Made by a program: the position numbers and the translations under genes. A stretch of DNA of 64,000 nt from Clostridium estertheticum. GTDB lineage: Bacteria; Bacillota; Clostridia; Clostridiales; Clostridiaceae. The stretch covers positions 2,542,001 to 2,606,000 of the forward strand of contig NZ_CP086239.1 of assembly GCF_026650985.1 (NCBI RefSeq), read 5' to 3'. Under the pieces are notes generated by a model, which worked only from the letters and a program-made list of their open reading frames with translations, was not told the DNA's origin and ran no database searches. Position 1 is the first letter of the stretch, and each line of letters opens with the position of its first letter. Below are positions 36,650 through 45,777 of the stretch, piece after piece.

Positions 36650-37090
36650 TCATTCTATATAACTATATTCTTTTAGGATTTCACCAATTTTATTGTAAGA
36701 TTTCTGAATCGCATTACCACATTTTATTGGATAAGCCTCATTATGATTCATATCATTAAGAACGTCGACTGTTATCATATCAACACACTGAGTGCTTTCA
36801 AACTCCTCTTCAAACCATTCTACATATTTTTGAATCATCCCTTTTAAATTACCATCACGAGTTTGAGTATCTGTACCTTTTCCTGCGTAAATTCCAAATA
36901 GACATGCTCCTCCAGTAACAATGCCACAAGTCTTTCCAGTATTCCCTACTCCTGCGCAAAGTCCAGCCATAGCCTTTACTAGTGGAACATTTTCCATTCC
37001 ATTACTCTCAAGGTACATAATTATAAGTATTTGACTACAACAATATCCAGAATTCGCTAATTTAAACATTCTAAATGCATCTGCCCCCAT
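36650..37090 (-). CDS. C-GCAxxG-C-C family protein
   Basis: A 146-residue protein named for its spaced Cys: SGYCCSQ, AGLCAGVGNTGKTCGIVTGG, ECVDM-like CVDMITVD and IKCGNAI. The cysteines probably bind metal or move redox equivalents. I start it at the ATG at 37090, behind GGAGGG. A longer frame to 37174 would overlap the methyltransferase. It matches the DVU_1555-type member of the cluster. Confidence 0.85.
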   Translation of the reverse strand: MGADAFRMFKLANSGYCCSQILIIMYLESNGMENVPLVKAMAGLCAGVGNTGKTCGIVTGGACLFGIYAGKGTDTQTRDGNLKGMIQKYVEWFEEEFESTQCVDMITVDVLNDMNHNEAYPIKCGNAIQKSYNKIGEILKEYSYIE

Positions 37091-37103
37091 TATAATCCCT
37101 CCA

Positions 37104-37817
37104 CTATTTTTTCTTAGCAATAAGCAAAAAATATCCCGGTTTGCATAACGTAAGTTTTTGTTGAAAATCACCACAGCTATTACAAGTTGCTACTTCCCAG
37201 AATTCTGCCATTGAACCATATTTAAATATTATTTCCACCATAAGTTGCCTAAGCAAATCCGTCCAATCCTCAAAACATATTATTTCAAAACCAACGCTTA
37301 CAATAACATCTTTTAATATATCTACATTAAAAAGACCTCTCATACAACTATTGATATCATGTTTTTGCACTTCTTCAAGGTATTCTGGTCTTCTTGCATA
37401 GACATCTGATACAATAAAATATCCATCATTTTCAAGGACTCTATAGCTTTCCCTTATTGTCTCTTCAAAATCATCCATAAGGGACATAGTACACTCAGCC
37501 ATAACCCCTTTAAAAAATTCATTTTTATGAGGCAATTTTTCTCCTCTCCCAAAATCTATTTGATGATTACCATATTTACCTTTGCCAAGCTCCAGTAACT
37601 TTAATGAAGGATCAACCCCAAAAGCATTTAGCTTGTATAGTCTTTTAAGCCTTTCCACTGTTACTCCCATTCCACAACCAACGTCTAAAATTTTATCATT
37701 AAATTTAAAGTCACATATTTTAACAGCTCTATCAGTAAGAAAAACTCCACCTGGCCTTAGAGTATCTCCTGTTGCTCTTATCATATCTTCATTCTCAAAA
37801 ACCGAGCAGCCTTTCAT
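37104..37817 (-). CDS. Class I methyltransferase (TrsM type)
   Basis: A 237-residue SAM-dependent methyltransferase: the glycine loop ILDVGCGMGVTVERLK (about 43-58), a second motif around FGVDPS, and the post-motif acidic SVGFEIICFEDWTDLLRQL. The C-terminal Cys pair (ATCNSCGDF) may bind metal. The stop overlaps the start of the small zinc-ribbon gene by four bases. It matches DVU_1556. The substrate is unknown. Confidence 0.85.
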   Translation of the reverse strand: MKGCSVFENEDMIRATGDTLRPGGVFLTDRAVKICDFKFNDKILDVGCGMGVTVERLKRLYKLNAFGVDPSLKLLELGKGKYGNHQIDFGRGEKLPHKNEFFKGVMAECTMSLMDDFEETIRESYRVLENDGYFIVSDVYARRPEYLEEVQKHDINSCMRGLFNVDILKDVIVSVGFEIICFEDWTDLLRQLMVEIIFKYGSMAEFWEVATCNSCGDFQQKLTLCKPGYFLLIAKKK

Positions 37818-38023
37818 TTGTCCTCCAAACTCTTTTCTACTTCAAGCATTTGACCAGCTGCCAGCTCCTGCGTTATTAGAACATTTTTGCATTTAGGACA
37901 CTCAAGTAATTCAATTTCAAAATTTCCTCCAAGGTACTCTGCTTTCACAGGTCCTTCCTCAAGATTGCCTCCACACTTAGAACAAACCCATGCACTTTTT
38001 TTGTTTTTATTATCTTGTTTCAT
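37814..38023 (-). CDS. Small zinc-ribbon redox protein (DVU_1557 type)
   Basis: A 69-residue protein with two CxxC pairs: VCSKCGGNLEEGPV and ECPKCKNVL, a rubredoxin- or zinc-ribbon-like layout. In Desulfovibrio the equivalent is a small redox protein in the same cluster. It overlaps the methyltransferase gene by four bases and is two bases from the oxidoreductase gene. Confidence 0.8.
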   Translation of the reverse strand: MKQDNKNKKSAWVCSKCGGNLEEGPVKAEYLGGNFEIELLECPKCKNVLITQELAAGQMLEVEKSLEDK

Positions 38024-38025
38024 AG

Positions 38026-40299
38026 TTATACTCCTTTTACATGCATTCTATGGCTGTAAGCATTAATAATATTAAAGCTATCATTTACCTTTTGGTACTC
38101 TACCCAGAATGTTATATTTACAAACCTTTTCCATGCAAGAATGTGACCATTTTCTGGATTATAGAAACTATCATTAGTTTTCTCTGCATAACCTATTACG
38201 CTCTTAATATCTCCATCAAGAATAAGCTCATCTTCAATTTTATTTCTTAATTCCTGTCCAATAACTATTTTTAAGTCGTTGTATTCATCCTTTATTTCCA
38301 TTTTTTCACCCCATAAATTATCTAATAATTCTTTCTTAAGCTTAAATCTATTTGCTCTCCGCTCTGACAATGTAGGAACTTTCATGTCTGAAATCTCCTC
38401 TTTACCACTCCCATATATAAGGTCCAATATATGATATGTCTTTTTCCCTTTTAATACAAATAAATCTCTACACATAGCGCAATAAGCAAGGAAATCCTTA
38501 TCCGAATCCTTTATTCTATCCTGAGTCACTTCCCTGCTAAACTCCTTATTTGTATAATATACAAGCCCACCATAACCACAACATTTAGTCTTTTCCTTTG
38601 TAAACTCTGGCTCCTCAATTTCATAATGGAGCCTTTTAGCAATATTTCTTATACTCTCTTGAATCCCATTCTCATTTCTAGTGGTACATGCATCATGTAC
38701 TGCTAATGTTTTACCATTTCCCGATTTAGCACCAAGTGGAATCCCTTTTTCATCAAATATCTCCCAAAGAGACTTAATTCTTATATTCTTTAAACTCTCT
38801 ACAAAATTACTAAAACATGTAGAGCATGCTGTTATAACAATAGGGTTACCTAACTTTTCTAAATTTGATTTAATCTTTTCTATACTACTATCATATTGTT
38901 CTTGTCTACCTGCCCACTTAGCCGGTGCCCCACAACACCCTAAATATAATCCAACCCCACCATCAAGTTTTTCCATTAAATAATTATATGCTTTAATAAC
39001 ATACTCTGAATAACTGGCACTTAGTTGACACCCAGGGTAAAACACATACTTACTATTATTTTTTCCAGGTTGATGTTTTATTAATTCAAAATATTTACTA
39101 TTAGTAAATTCCATGTCTTTTAAAGCAAAATCATGAGCTGAAAGTGGCATTTTATTTCTAGAAAACATACTTGTCCTTGTTTCTTTAATTATATCTGCCA
39201 TATTTATTGAAGTAGGGCATACGGCTCCACATAGACCACACTCTGTGCAAGAATTTATTGTTTTATTTGCATAATGATCTCCAAGAATAATACGTTCATT
39301 TTGGTTTATGGTTCTTATATATGCTTTAGGATCCAATTTCACCCTTTGAAGATGAACACAAGCTTTAACACATTTATGGCATTCACATTGAACACATCTT
39401 AGAGCTTCATTAATTGCTTCCTCCTTTGTAAACGTAACATTTAAAGACTTTATTCTTGGTGATATTTTCTCATTTTCTATATCTGCCTTAAGAATACTTT
39501 TGTAAGCCCCTTCTTTTTCTCTAAGTGCAGTAAGAGATTTTTTATATACAAATCTATCTATAGACACTGCTGCGCATCTTCCTGTTTGTACTGACTGTAT
39601 AACAGATTCACATCCGCTAACTATTCGTCCACCAGCAAAAACTTTTTCAGTTTCTGTTTGCATTGTCACATCATTTACGTTTAATTTCTCACTCCATTCT
39701 CCGCTGCCAATAAAAACTGCATCATACTCAAGAGTGAGGCCTTTTAATTTTTCAGGAGTAATTTCTTGGTTTAATTTTATTTCAATGCCTTGCTCTTCTA
39801 ATTTAATAATTTCTTCTTTAATTAGTTCTGGATTAAGTATTATTTCAGGCATTTTTAAAAGAGATCCACCTATTTCATTTTCTTTTTCATATATATCAAC
39901 ACTATATCCTTTTTTATTAAGGTCATAAGCACAAGTAATTCCACTTATACCGCCACCAATAATCGCAATTTTTTTATCAATCTTAGGCATAGGAAGTGTT
40001 TTTATTTTTGCCATGCTTCCATAAATTACAACTGCCTTTTCAAGCTCATGAATTGAGATAGCATTTCCATTAATATTAGTTACGCAGAGATTTTCACAAG
40101 GGTGGTCGCAAACCAGTCCTATTATATTAATAAATGGCATTCTTTTATTCAGTATCCTATATGCTTCTTCAAAATTTTCTTTTCTTATCTCGCATATAAA
40201 TCCTTTCACATCAACGTGAATTGGACACTCAGTAACACATGTAGCAGGATTATCATTTATGCATAACTTCTGCATGGAAAGAAGTTTCTCTAAATCCAT
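38026..40299 (-). CDS. FAD/Fe-S pyridine nucleotide-disulfide oxidoreductase with CCG domains (DVU_1558 type)
   Basis: A 757-residue multi-domain protein: a GltD-like N-terminal cluster domain (CPIHVDVKGFICEIR), an FAD/NAD fold (IAIIGGGISGITCAYDL, about 110-126), a Fe-S domain (CVQCECHKC then SCTECGLCGAVCPTS), and a C-terminal region of HdrD-like CCG motifs (YPGCQLSASYSE, GCCGAP, TACSTC, CCGYGG). It most likely carries electrons between NAD(P)H or ferredoxin and the molybdenum enzyme. A hairpin (40327-40368) separates it from the mop gene. Start AGGAG-ATG at 40299. Confidence 0.85.
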   Translation of the reverse strand: MDLEKLLSMQKLCINDNPATCVTECPIHVDVKGFICEIRKENFEEAYRILNKRMPFINIIGLVCDHPCENLCVTNINGNAISIHELEKAVVIYGSMAKIKTLPMPKIDKKIAIIGGGISGITCAYDLNKKGYSVDIYEKENEIGGSLLKMPEIILNPELIKEEIIKLEEQGIEIKLNQEITPEKLKGLTLEYDAVFIGSGEWSEKLNVNDVTMQTETEKVFAGGRIVSGCESVIQSVQTGRCAAVSIDRFVYKKSLTALREKEGAYKSILKADIENEKISPRIKSLNVTFTKEEAINEALRCVQCECHKCVKACVHLQRVKLDPKAYIRTINQNERIILGDHYANKTINSCTECGLCGAVCPTSINMADIIKETRTSMFSRNKMPLSAHDFALKDMEFTNSKYFELIKHQPGKNNSKYVFYPGCQLSASYSEYVIKAYNYLMEKLDGGVGLYLGCCGAPAKWAGRQEQYDSSIEKIKSNLEKLGNPIVITACSTCFSNFVESLKNIRIKSLWEIFDEKGIPLGAKSGNGKTLAVHDACTTRNENGIQESIRNIAKRLHYEIEEPEFTKEKTKCCGYGGLVYYTNKEFSREVTQDRIKDSDKDFLAYCAMCRDLFVLKGKKTYHILDLIYGSGKEEISDMKVPTLSERRANRFKLKKELLDNLWGEKMEIKDEYNDLKIVIGQELRNKIEDELILDGDIKSVIGYAEKTNDSFYNPENGHILAWKRFVNITFWVEYQKVNDSFNIINAYSHRMHVKGV

Positions 40300-40326
40300 A
40301 TGTTATTCCTCCAATATTGTTTTAAA

Positions 40327-40368
40327 TGGAACCTAAAATGAATTTTTTATATTTCACTTTAGGTTCCA
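40327..40368 (-). terminator. Intra-operon hairpin after the mop gene
   Basis: TGGAACCTAAA pairs with TTTAGGTTCCA around a 20-base loop. It lies between the stop of mop and the start of the oxidoreductase gene and may cut transcript levels downstream. Confidence 0.6.
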
Positions 40369-40382
40369 CTAATAAACAATAA

Positions 40383-43112
40383 TTATTTATTTAATTTTTT
40401 AATTCCAGCAAGAACTTTTTCTGGATAAGCCGGAAGGTGTGTTATTCTAACTCCACAAGCATTATATATTGCACTTATGATTGCTGAATGAGGAGATGAT
40501 AACGGCATTTCACCAGCACCAGCTGCTCCATAAGGTCCAAGTGGTCTTGGAGTCTCAAGATATAATAATGTTATATCATCTGTTACATCTTTAATCTGAG
40601 GAATTCCACAACCAGTAAGTGTTGTATGCTTTTTAAGATCTTCGAAATCCTCATACAATGCAAGACCAATACCTTGAACAAGTCCTCCAAGTATCTGACC
40701 ATCAACTACAAGTTTATTTATAATAGTTCCTACATCTGAAATACATGTTAATTTATCAACATGAGTTTTCCCAGTAGCTAAATCCACTTCTACTTCTGCG
40801 AGTAATACTCCATACATATAAACTGGGAATGGGTTACCTTGCCCTGTTTCAACATCACACGCAGTACATGGTGCAGTCCATTTTCCATCATATCTTGTTG
40901 GTTTTCCCTCTGCAATCTGTTCATCATAATTTCTGTATGTTCCATCATCTTTCTTAAGTCCTTCAAGTAAATTTTCACAGGCAACTCTAGTAGCATTTCC
41001 TGTAAGAACATTAGAACGACTTCCACCTGCAGGACCACTATTAGGTGTAAAGTTCATATCATTTAATATAAGTTTGATATCTTCTGGTTCATAACCAGCT
41101 TTTCTTAATGTTTCATGTGCCATGGTAAGTGTTCCCATGTCTGCTCCTTGACCATGATCTTCCCATGAATTAGCAACAGTTACACCCTTTTTAGTTATCT
41201 CTACCCATGCCTCTGATGAATCTGCTCCATCAAGCCCACAACTATACATAAGAACTGATATAGCAGAACCATATTTCTTATTCTCGCTTATTTTATTCTT
41301 TTCTTTATCATTTTCCTTTGCCTTAACATAATATGGGCGAATTTTATCTAACAATTGTGGAATAACATATACATCAAGTTTGCAACCGTTTGGAGTTACT
41401 TCCCCTTCTCTTAGTGCATTATTATATCTAAGTTCAAGTGGATCTATATCCATCTTAATTGCGAGCTCGTCCATCATTTGTTCTGATGCAAATAACGCTT
41501 GTGGTGAACCAAACCCTCTGAAAGCTGCACCCCATCCATGATTTGTAGCAACAGTTCGACCAAATCCACGAATATTGTCTATTTTGTAGCCGGCACCAAT
41601 GAATTGAGATCCCCTTGTTGTAACAAGGTCACCAAATTCACAATAAGGACCGTGATCACAAGACCAATCTGATTCTAGTGCTTGTAATTTTCCTGATTTA
41701 TCTGCACCTAATTTTACATGCATCCAGAATGGTGATCTCTTTCCAGTATAAGTGATTTGTTGATACATATTAAATTCTAAATATACTGGTTTTCCTGTAT
41801 CCATTGCAGCGACAGCAAGTAAAGCTTCAATTGTAGGACTAAATTTATAACCAAAAGTTCCACCTGTTGGATTTTGTACAATCATTACCTTATCTAATGG
41901 AAGTCCAATACCCTCAGCAATCATAAGAGCATGGAAATGTAATGCAATACTCTTTGAATGAATTATTAGTTTACCTTCTTCATCAAAATAAGCAAATCCT
42001 ACATCTGGCTCTATTGGAAGATGAGGCTGTCTTCCTACATATAAATCATCTTCAACAACATATGGTAAACTTTCCATAAGCGGTGCAGTTTCTTCTCCCT
42101 TAACAACCTTTGTTTCAAAATATATGTTTGGTGTTCCTGGATGAATTTCAATAGCATCTTCTGCCATAGCAGCTGGTGCACTCATATATGCTGGTAATTC
42201 TTCAATTTCAACAACAACTTTTTTAGCTGCGTCTTCTGCATGAGTAGGTGTATCTGCTAGTACCATCGCAATTGCATCACCAAATTGGAAAATTTTCTTG
42301 TCATTTAAAATTGGTCTTTCAAGTCCATCACCTTTATTTGATGGGAAGGCTAAACCATTAATTCTGTTTGTTCCCTTTACATCCTTATAAGTTAAAACTC
42401 TATATACCCCAGGCATAGTTTCAGCATCAGTAGTATCAATAGATATAATATTTGCATGAGAAACTGTAGCTTGAACAAGTTTTATATGGAGGGTATCCTC
42501 TGGTAACGTTAATCCAAGATCAGCTCCAAATTCCCAAGTGCCTGTTACTTTTGCACAAGCAGAAGGTCTTACTGTCTCAGTTCCTACTAAACTTGCACCT
42601 TCTGGAAGCTTTAACCACAATTGCTTCCTTGTAACCTCTCCACGCATAAGCTTTGAAGCTTCCATTACTGCATCTACGAGCGGAATATATCCTGTACATC
42701 TACAAACATTTCTACTTTTTTGAAACCAGGCTCTTACTTCTTCTCTTGTAGGATTATTATTTTGATCTAAAAGTGCCTTTGCACTTACAATAAAACCGGG
42801 AGTACAAAATCCGCATTGTGCCGCACCATGTATCATCCATGCAAATTGAATATCATGCAAATCATCCTGTGATCCTATTCCTTCAATTGTTGTTATTTCA
42901 GCTTCATCTGGTACTCTTTTCATTCTAACTATACATGATCTTACAACTTTACCGTCCAATATTACATTACATGCGCCACATTCACCTTTTCCACAACCTA
43001 CTTTGGTTCCTGTAAGAAATAACTGTTTTCTTAAAACATCAGCGAGTGAAATTTCTGGACTAACAATGACTGTTCTTTTAAGACCATTAATATTCAGTAT
43101 TTTTTTTAACAT
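40383..43112 (-). CDS. Molybdenum aldehyde oxidoreductase, Mop type
   Basis: A single-chain molybdenum hydroxylase of 909 residues. Two [2Fe-2S] domains lie at the N-terminus (CGKGECGACNVILDGKVVRSC-type cysteines near 39-63, and CGFCTPGFIVSAKALL with CRCTGYIPL near 137). The molybdopterin domain follows (HFHALMIAEGIGL, GYKFSPTIEALLAVAA, GWGAAFRGFGSPQ, and the base glutamate in AAGAGEMPLSSPH). There is no FAD domain. The length and order match the Desulfovibrio gigas aldehyde oxidoreductase (907 residues). Start: GGGGAG before the ATG at 43112. The physiological aldehyde is not known. Confidence 0.92.
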   Translation of the reverse strand: MLKKILNINGLKRTVIVSPEISLADVLRKQLFLTGTKVGCGKGECGACNVILDGKVVRSCIVRMKRVPDEAEITTIEGIGSQDDLHDIQFAWMIHGAAQCGFCTPGFIVSAKALLDQNNNPTREEVRAWFQKSRNVCRCTGYIPLVDAVMEASKLMRGEVTRKQLWLKLPEGASLVGTETVRPSACAKVTGTWEFGADLGLTLPEDTLHIKLVQATVSHANIISIDTTDAETMPGVYRVLTYKDVKGTNRINGLAFPSNKGDGLERPILNDKKIFQFGDAIAMVLADTPTHAEDAAKKVVVEIEELPAYMSAPAAMAEDAIEIHPGTPNIYFETKVVKGEETAPLMESLPYVVEDDLYVGRQPHLPIEPDVGFAYFDEEGKLIIHSKSIALHFHALMIAEGIGLPLDKVMIVQNPTGGTFGYKFSPTIEALLAVAAMDTGKPVYLEFNMYQQITYTGKRSPFWMHVKLGADKSGKLQALESDWSCDHGPYCEFGDLVTTRGSQFIGAGYKIDNIRGFGRTVATNHGWGAAFRGFGSPQALFASEQMMDELAIKMDIDPLELRYNNALREGEVTPNGCKLDVYVIPQLLDKIRPYYVKAKENDKEKNKISENKKYGSAISVLMYSCGLDGADSSEAWVEITKKGVTVANSWEDHGQGADMGTLTMAHETLRKAGYEPEDIKLILNDMNFTPNSGPAGGSRSNVLTGNATRVACENLLEGLKKDDGTYRNYDEQIAEGKPTRYDGKWTAPCTACDVETGQGNPFPVYMYGVLLAEVEVDLATGKTHVDKLTCISDVGTIINKLVVDGQILGGLVQGIGLALYEDFEDLKKHTTLTGCGIPQIKDVTDDITLLYLETPRPLGPYGAAGAGEMPLSSPHSAIISAIYNACGVRITHLPAYPEKVLAGIKKLNK

Positions 43113-43180
43113 TTTAACTCCCCTTTTCTTTTTTTATTTTAAAAGGTACAGCCTTCATTTATAAAGGCTCAGCCCCTTTA

Positions 43181-44203
43181 TTAACATTTACCAAAACTGC
43201 AAGTTGGAAAATCACACACTTCACAATTAACACATAACCCACCATGACCTAGCTTTGTAATATCTCCCCTTTTTATCTTTTCACCAGCTAAAATCTTAGG
43301 AAGTATAAGATCAAATACAGTTCGTTTGTTGTACATAACACATCCTGGAAGTCCAAGAACAGGTATATCACCCATGTATGCCATTAAAAACATTGCTCCC
43401 GGAAGTACAGGTGCTCCATAAGATATAACCTTTGCTCCAGCTTTCCTTATTCCTGCCGGCGTAACATCATCAGGATCTACTGACATACCTCCAGTAACAA
43501 CAACCATGTCAACACCTAGTGTAAGTAATTCATTTATAGCATCTGCAATCATACTCTCACTATCTGTTACAATGATTTGTTTGATAACTTGACTTCCAAT
43601 TTCATTAATTTTATTTTTAATGACAGGTCCAAATTTATCTGATATTCTACCACTATAAACTTCACTACCGGTGGTCACAATACCCACCTTCATATTTTTT
43701 AATGGCACTACCCAAATGATGGGTCCTTCTTCTTTACAAATACTCTCGATTTGTTTTATTTTAGAATCTTCAATAAAAAGAGGTATTATTCTTGTACCTG
43801 CAATCACACTCCCTTCATCTACCACAATATCAGTATGTAAAGTTGCAACCATTGCCTCATCTATCATATTAATTTTTTCTAAAGCTTTTATATTTATTTT
43901 CAGTAATCCTTTACATTTAGCTATCAATTTTACTTTACCTTCTGAAGGCTTAGTGAAAACTATTCCATTCCCAGCTGCCGCTCTTGCCATTCTTTCTCCA
44001 GCTTCATTTTCATGAATCATGCCTTCCTGAATTTCCCATACATAAATGTTTTTTTTCCCAATATCCAACATTTTGGGTATATCTTCTTCCGATATTACAT
44101 GTCCTTTTTTGAATGCAACACCATCAAACTCTCCCGGGACAATTTTTGTTAAATCATGACATAATACCATTCCTAATGCTTCTTCAACCGGAACAATTTT
44201 CAT
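43181..44203 (-). CDS. MoeA-like molybdopterin-binding protein with C-terminal Cys cluster
   Basis: A 340-residue protein: an N-terminal MoeA-like region (VPVEEALGMVLCHDLTKIVP), then the MoCF domain with IVTTGSEVYSGRISDKFGP (about 174-192) and VVTGGMSVDPDDVTPAGIR, then VLGLPGCVMYNKRT. The C-terminus holds a Cys-rich tail CVNCEVCDFPTCSFGKC, four or five cysteines that could bind a metal. It lies upstream of mop and probably inserts molybdenum into the cofactor. AGGGAGG precedes the ATG. The tail is unusual for MoeA. Confidence 0.85.
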   Translation of the reverse strand: MKIVPVEEALGMVLCHDLTKIVPGEFDGVAFKKGHVISEEDIPKMLDIGKKNIYVWEIQEGMIHENEAGERMARAAAGNGIVFTKPSEGKVKLIAKCKGLLKINIKALEKINMIDEAMVATLHTDIVVDEGSVIAGTRIIPLFIEDSKIKQIESICKEEGPIIWVVPLKNMKVGIVTTGSEVYSGRISDKFGPVIKNKINEIGSQVIKQIIVTDSESMIADAINELLTLGVDMVVVTGGMSVDPDDVTPAGIRKAGAKVISYGAPVLPGAMFLMAYMGDIPVLGLPGCVMYNKRTVFDLILPKILAGEKIKRGDITKLGHGGLCVNCEVCDFPTCSFGKC

Positions 44204-44247
44204 TTAAATCCCTCCCTCAGCTCTAACACTTTTATTAATATCTCTTA

Positions 44248-44262
44248 GCTTAAATTTTAAGC
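44248..44262 (-). promoter_or_regulatory. 15-bp palindrome at the promoter of the Mop cluster
   Basis: GCTTAAA-T-TTTAAGC lies about 50 bases upstream of the ATG at 44203, near a possible -10 (TTAAAA) that has TTGCAA 16 bases upstream. A repressor site is plausible. No regulator gene is adjacent. Confidence 0.4.
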
Positions 44263-44397
44263 ATAAAAATGTAAAATTGCAAGGTTATTTTAAATTTTTA
44301 TTAATATTTTGTCGTTATTAATTTCACACTAATCTTCTTTTATTTTATAATTATGTAATATTACTATATATCCTATTATAACAACAAAAAATAATAA

Positions 44398-44440
44398 AAC
44401 TAGATACTAGTCACTTTTTTTTAGTGTCTAATATCTAGTT
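44398..44440 (-). terminator. Terminator of the lactate operon
   Basis: AACTAGATA-x-TAG-x-CACT pairs with its complement around an A-rich loop. A U-rich tail follows on the minus strand (TTTTATTATTTTTT). Confidence 0.75.
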
Positions 44441-44490
44441 TACAGTTCATAATACAAAAATCATCTTTTCTTTTGCTACTATGTTAAAAT

Positions 44491-45765
44491 TTATCTTACT
44501 ATTACTGAAACTCCATCTGGTATTATTGATATGCTAGCATCATTACCCTTTATCTTAAATGCTCTTTCAAGTGCTTCTTCAAATGTGAATGCATGCTGCA
44601 TATGCATTTTTTTTATCATCTGCGGGTCACACATATCTGAAACTAGTATTACAGTAAATTTATCAAGTATCCGTGCAAGTATTTGGAATTCCCATTGATC
44701 TGGCGCAGTATCATTTCTTCCAACTTTAATGACCCTATCAAGTACTTCTCGTGGACTACTGGCATTTGCTATATTGTCATAAAAAGACTGACCACCATGT
44801 CCATCATTACAAGCAGACACCATAATTATAACACCATTTTCCTTGCAAGTTGCTTCAGCTGCTGTCATGCCTTTTACAGACTGATATATATTTTGATCTA
44901 GTGGGTATCCTCCATTAGTTGATATGGCAATATCTGCTTTAACAGCTTTTACAGATGCAAGTTCCATTACAAATTTACATCCGCTAGCATGTGCAAGTTC
45001 ACTATCTCCTGCAAATGCATTTATAACATTTTTCTCGCTGTCAATAACGACATTTAATATAAATGCTAGCTTAGCTTTTTTCGCAGCATATAACATATCC
45101 TTATGAATTGGGTTGTTTAAAAGAACCCCAGAACGTGCATACTCACTTGCTATAAATTCGGAGCAATGATTTGCCATAACTGTCTTTGCTGATGCCACTC
45201 CAGGAAGAACACTTTTTCGTCCCCCTGAAAAACCTGCAAAGAAATGTGGTTCTATAAAACCTTCCGAAATTAAAAGTTCGGCTTCCATTGCAACTTTATT
45301 AAGTAATAGCTCTCCACCTGAGGGAAGAATTCCAACGCTAACCATATTACTATAATCCTCAGATACATGATTTATTATCACTTCATTATCTACAATTTCC
45401 TGTCCAAATTTATTAATCATTTCATCCCTTGTTGTAGGTCTATGAAAACCAGTAGCAATTAATATTGTTATATCAATTTTAGGGTTAGCTGATCTTATTC
45501 TCCTAAGTAATATTGGAAGTGTTACTTTACTAGGAACCGGTCTTGTATGATCACTAGTTATTAATACTAAGTTATTTTTACCTTTAACTAATTCTTCCAA
45601 TTTTACACTTCCAATAGGATTATCTAATGCCTTATTTACAATATCCTCCTGAGTGCTTTCTACTTTGTAATCATGTGCTTTTGATTCTAGTATTGCCACC
45701 AAATTTTTGTCTGGTATTTCAATTTCTAAAAACCGTTTTGAATAGGGTATTTTAACTTTAGTCAT
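44491..45765 (-). CDS. larA: Nickel-dependent lactate racemase
   Basis: LarA interconverts D- and L-lactate with a nickel-pincer cofactor. The 424-residue protein contains ITSDHTRPVPSK, GFHRPTTR (first histidine), NHVSEDYSNM and EPHFFAGFSGGRKSVLPG, which holds the second histidine and the lysine that carries the cofactor. The LarB/C/E cofactor-making genes are not in this window. It is the last gene of the lactate operon with the permease 12 bases upstream. Confidence 0.93.
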   Translation of the reverse strand: MTKVKIPYSKRFLEIEIPDKNLVAILESKAHDYKVESTQEDIVNKALDNPIGSVKLEELVKGKNNLVLITSDHTRPVPSKVTLPILLRRIRSANPKIDITILIATGFHRPTTRDEMINKFGQEIVDNEVIINHVSEDYSNMVSVGILPSGGELLLNKVAMEAELLISEGFIEPHFFAGFSGGRKSVLPGVASAKTVMANHCSEFIASEYARSGVLLNNPIHKDMLYAAKKAKLAFILNVVIDSEKNVINAFAGDSELAHASGCKFVMELASVKAVKADIAISTNGGYPLDQNIYQSVKGMTAAEATCKENGVIIMVSACNDGHGGQSFYDNIANASSPREVLDRVIKVGRNDTAPDQWEFQILARILDKFTVILVSDMCDPQMIKKMHMQHAFTFEEALERAFKIKGNDASISIIPDGVSVIVR

Positions 45766-45777
45766 TATTATTCCTCC

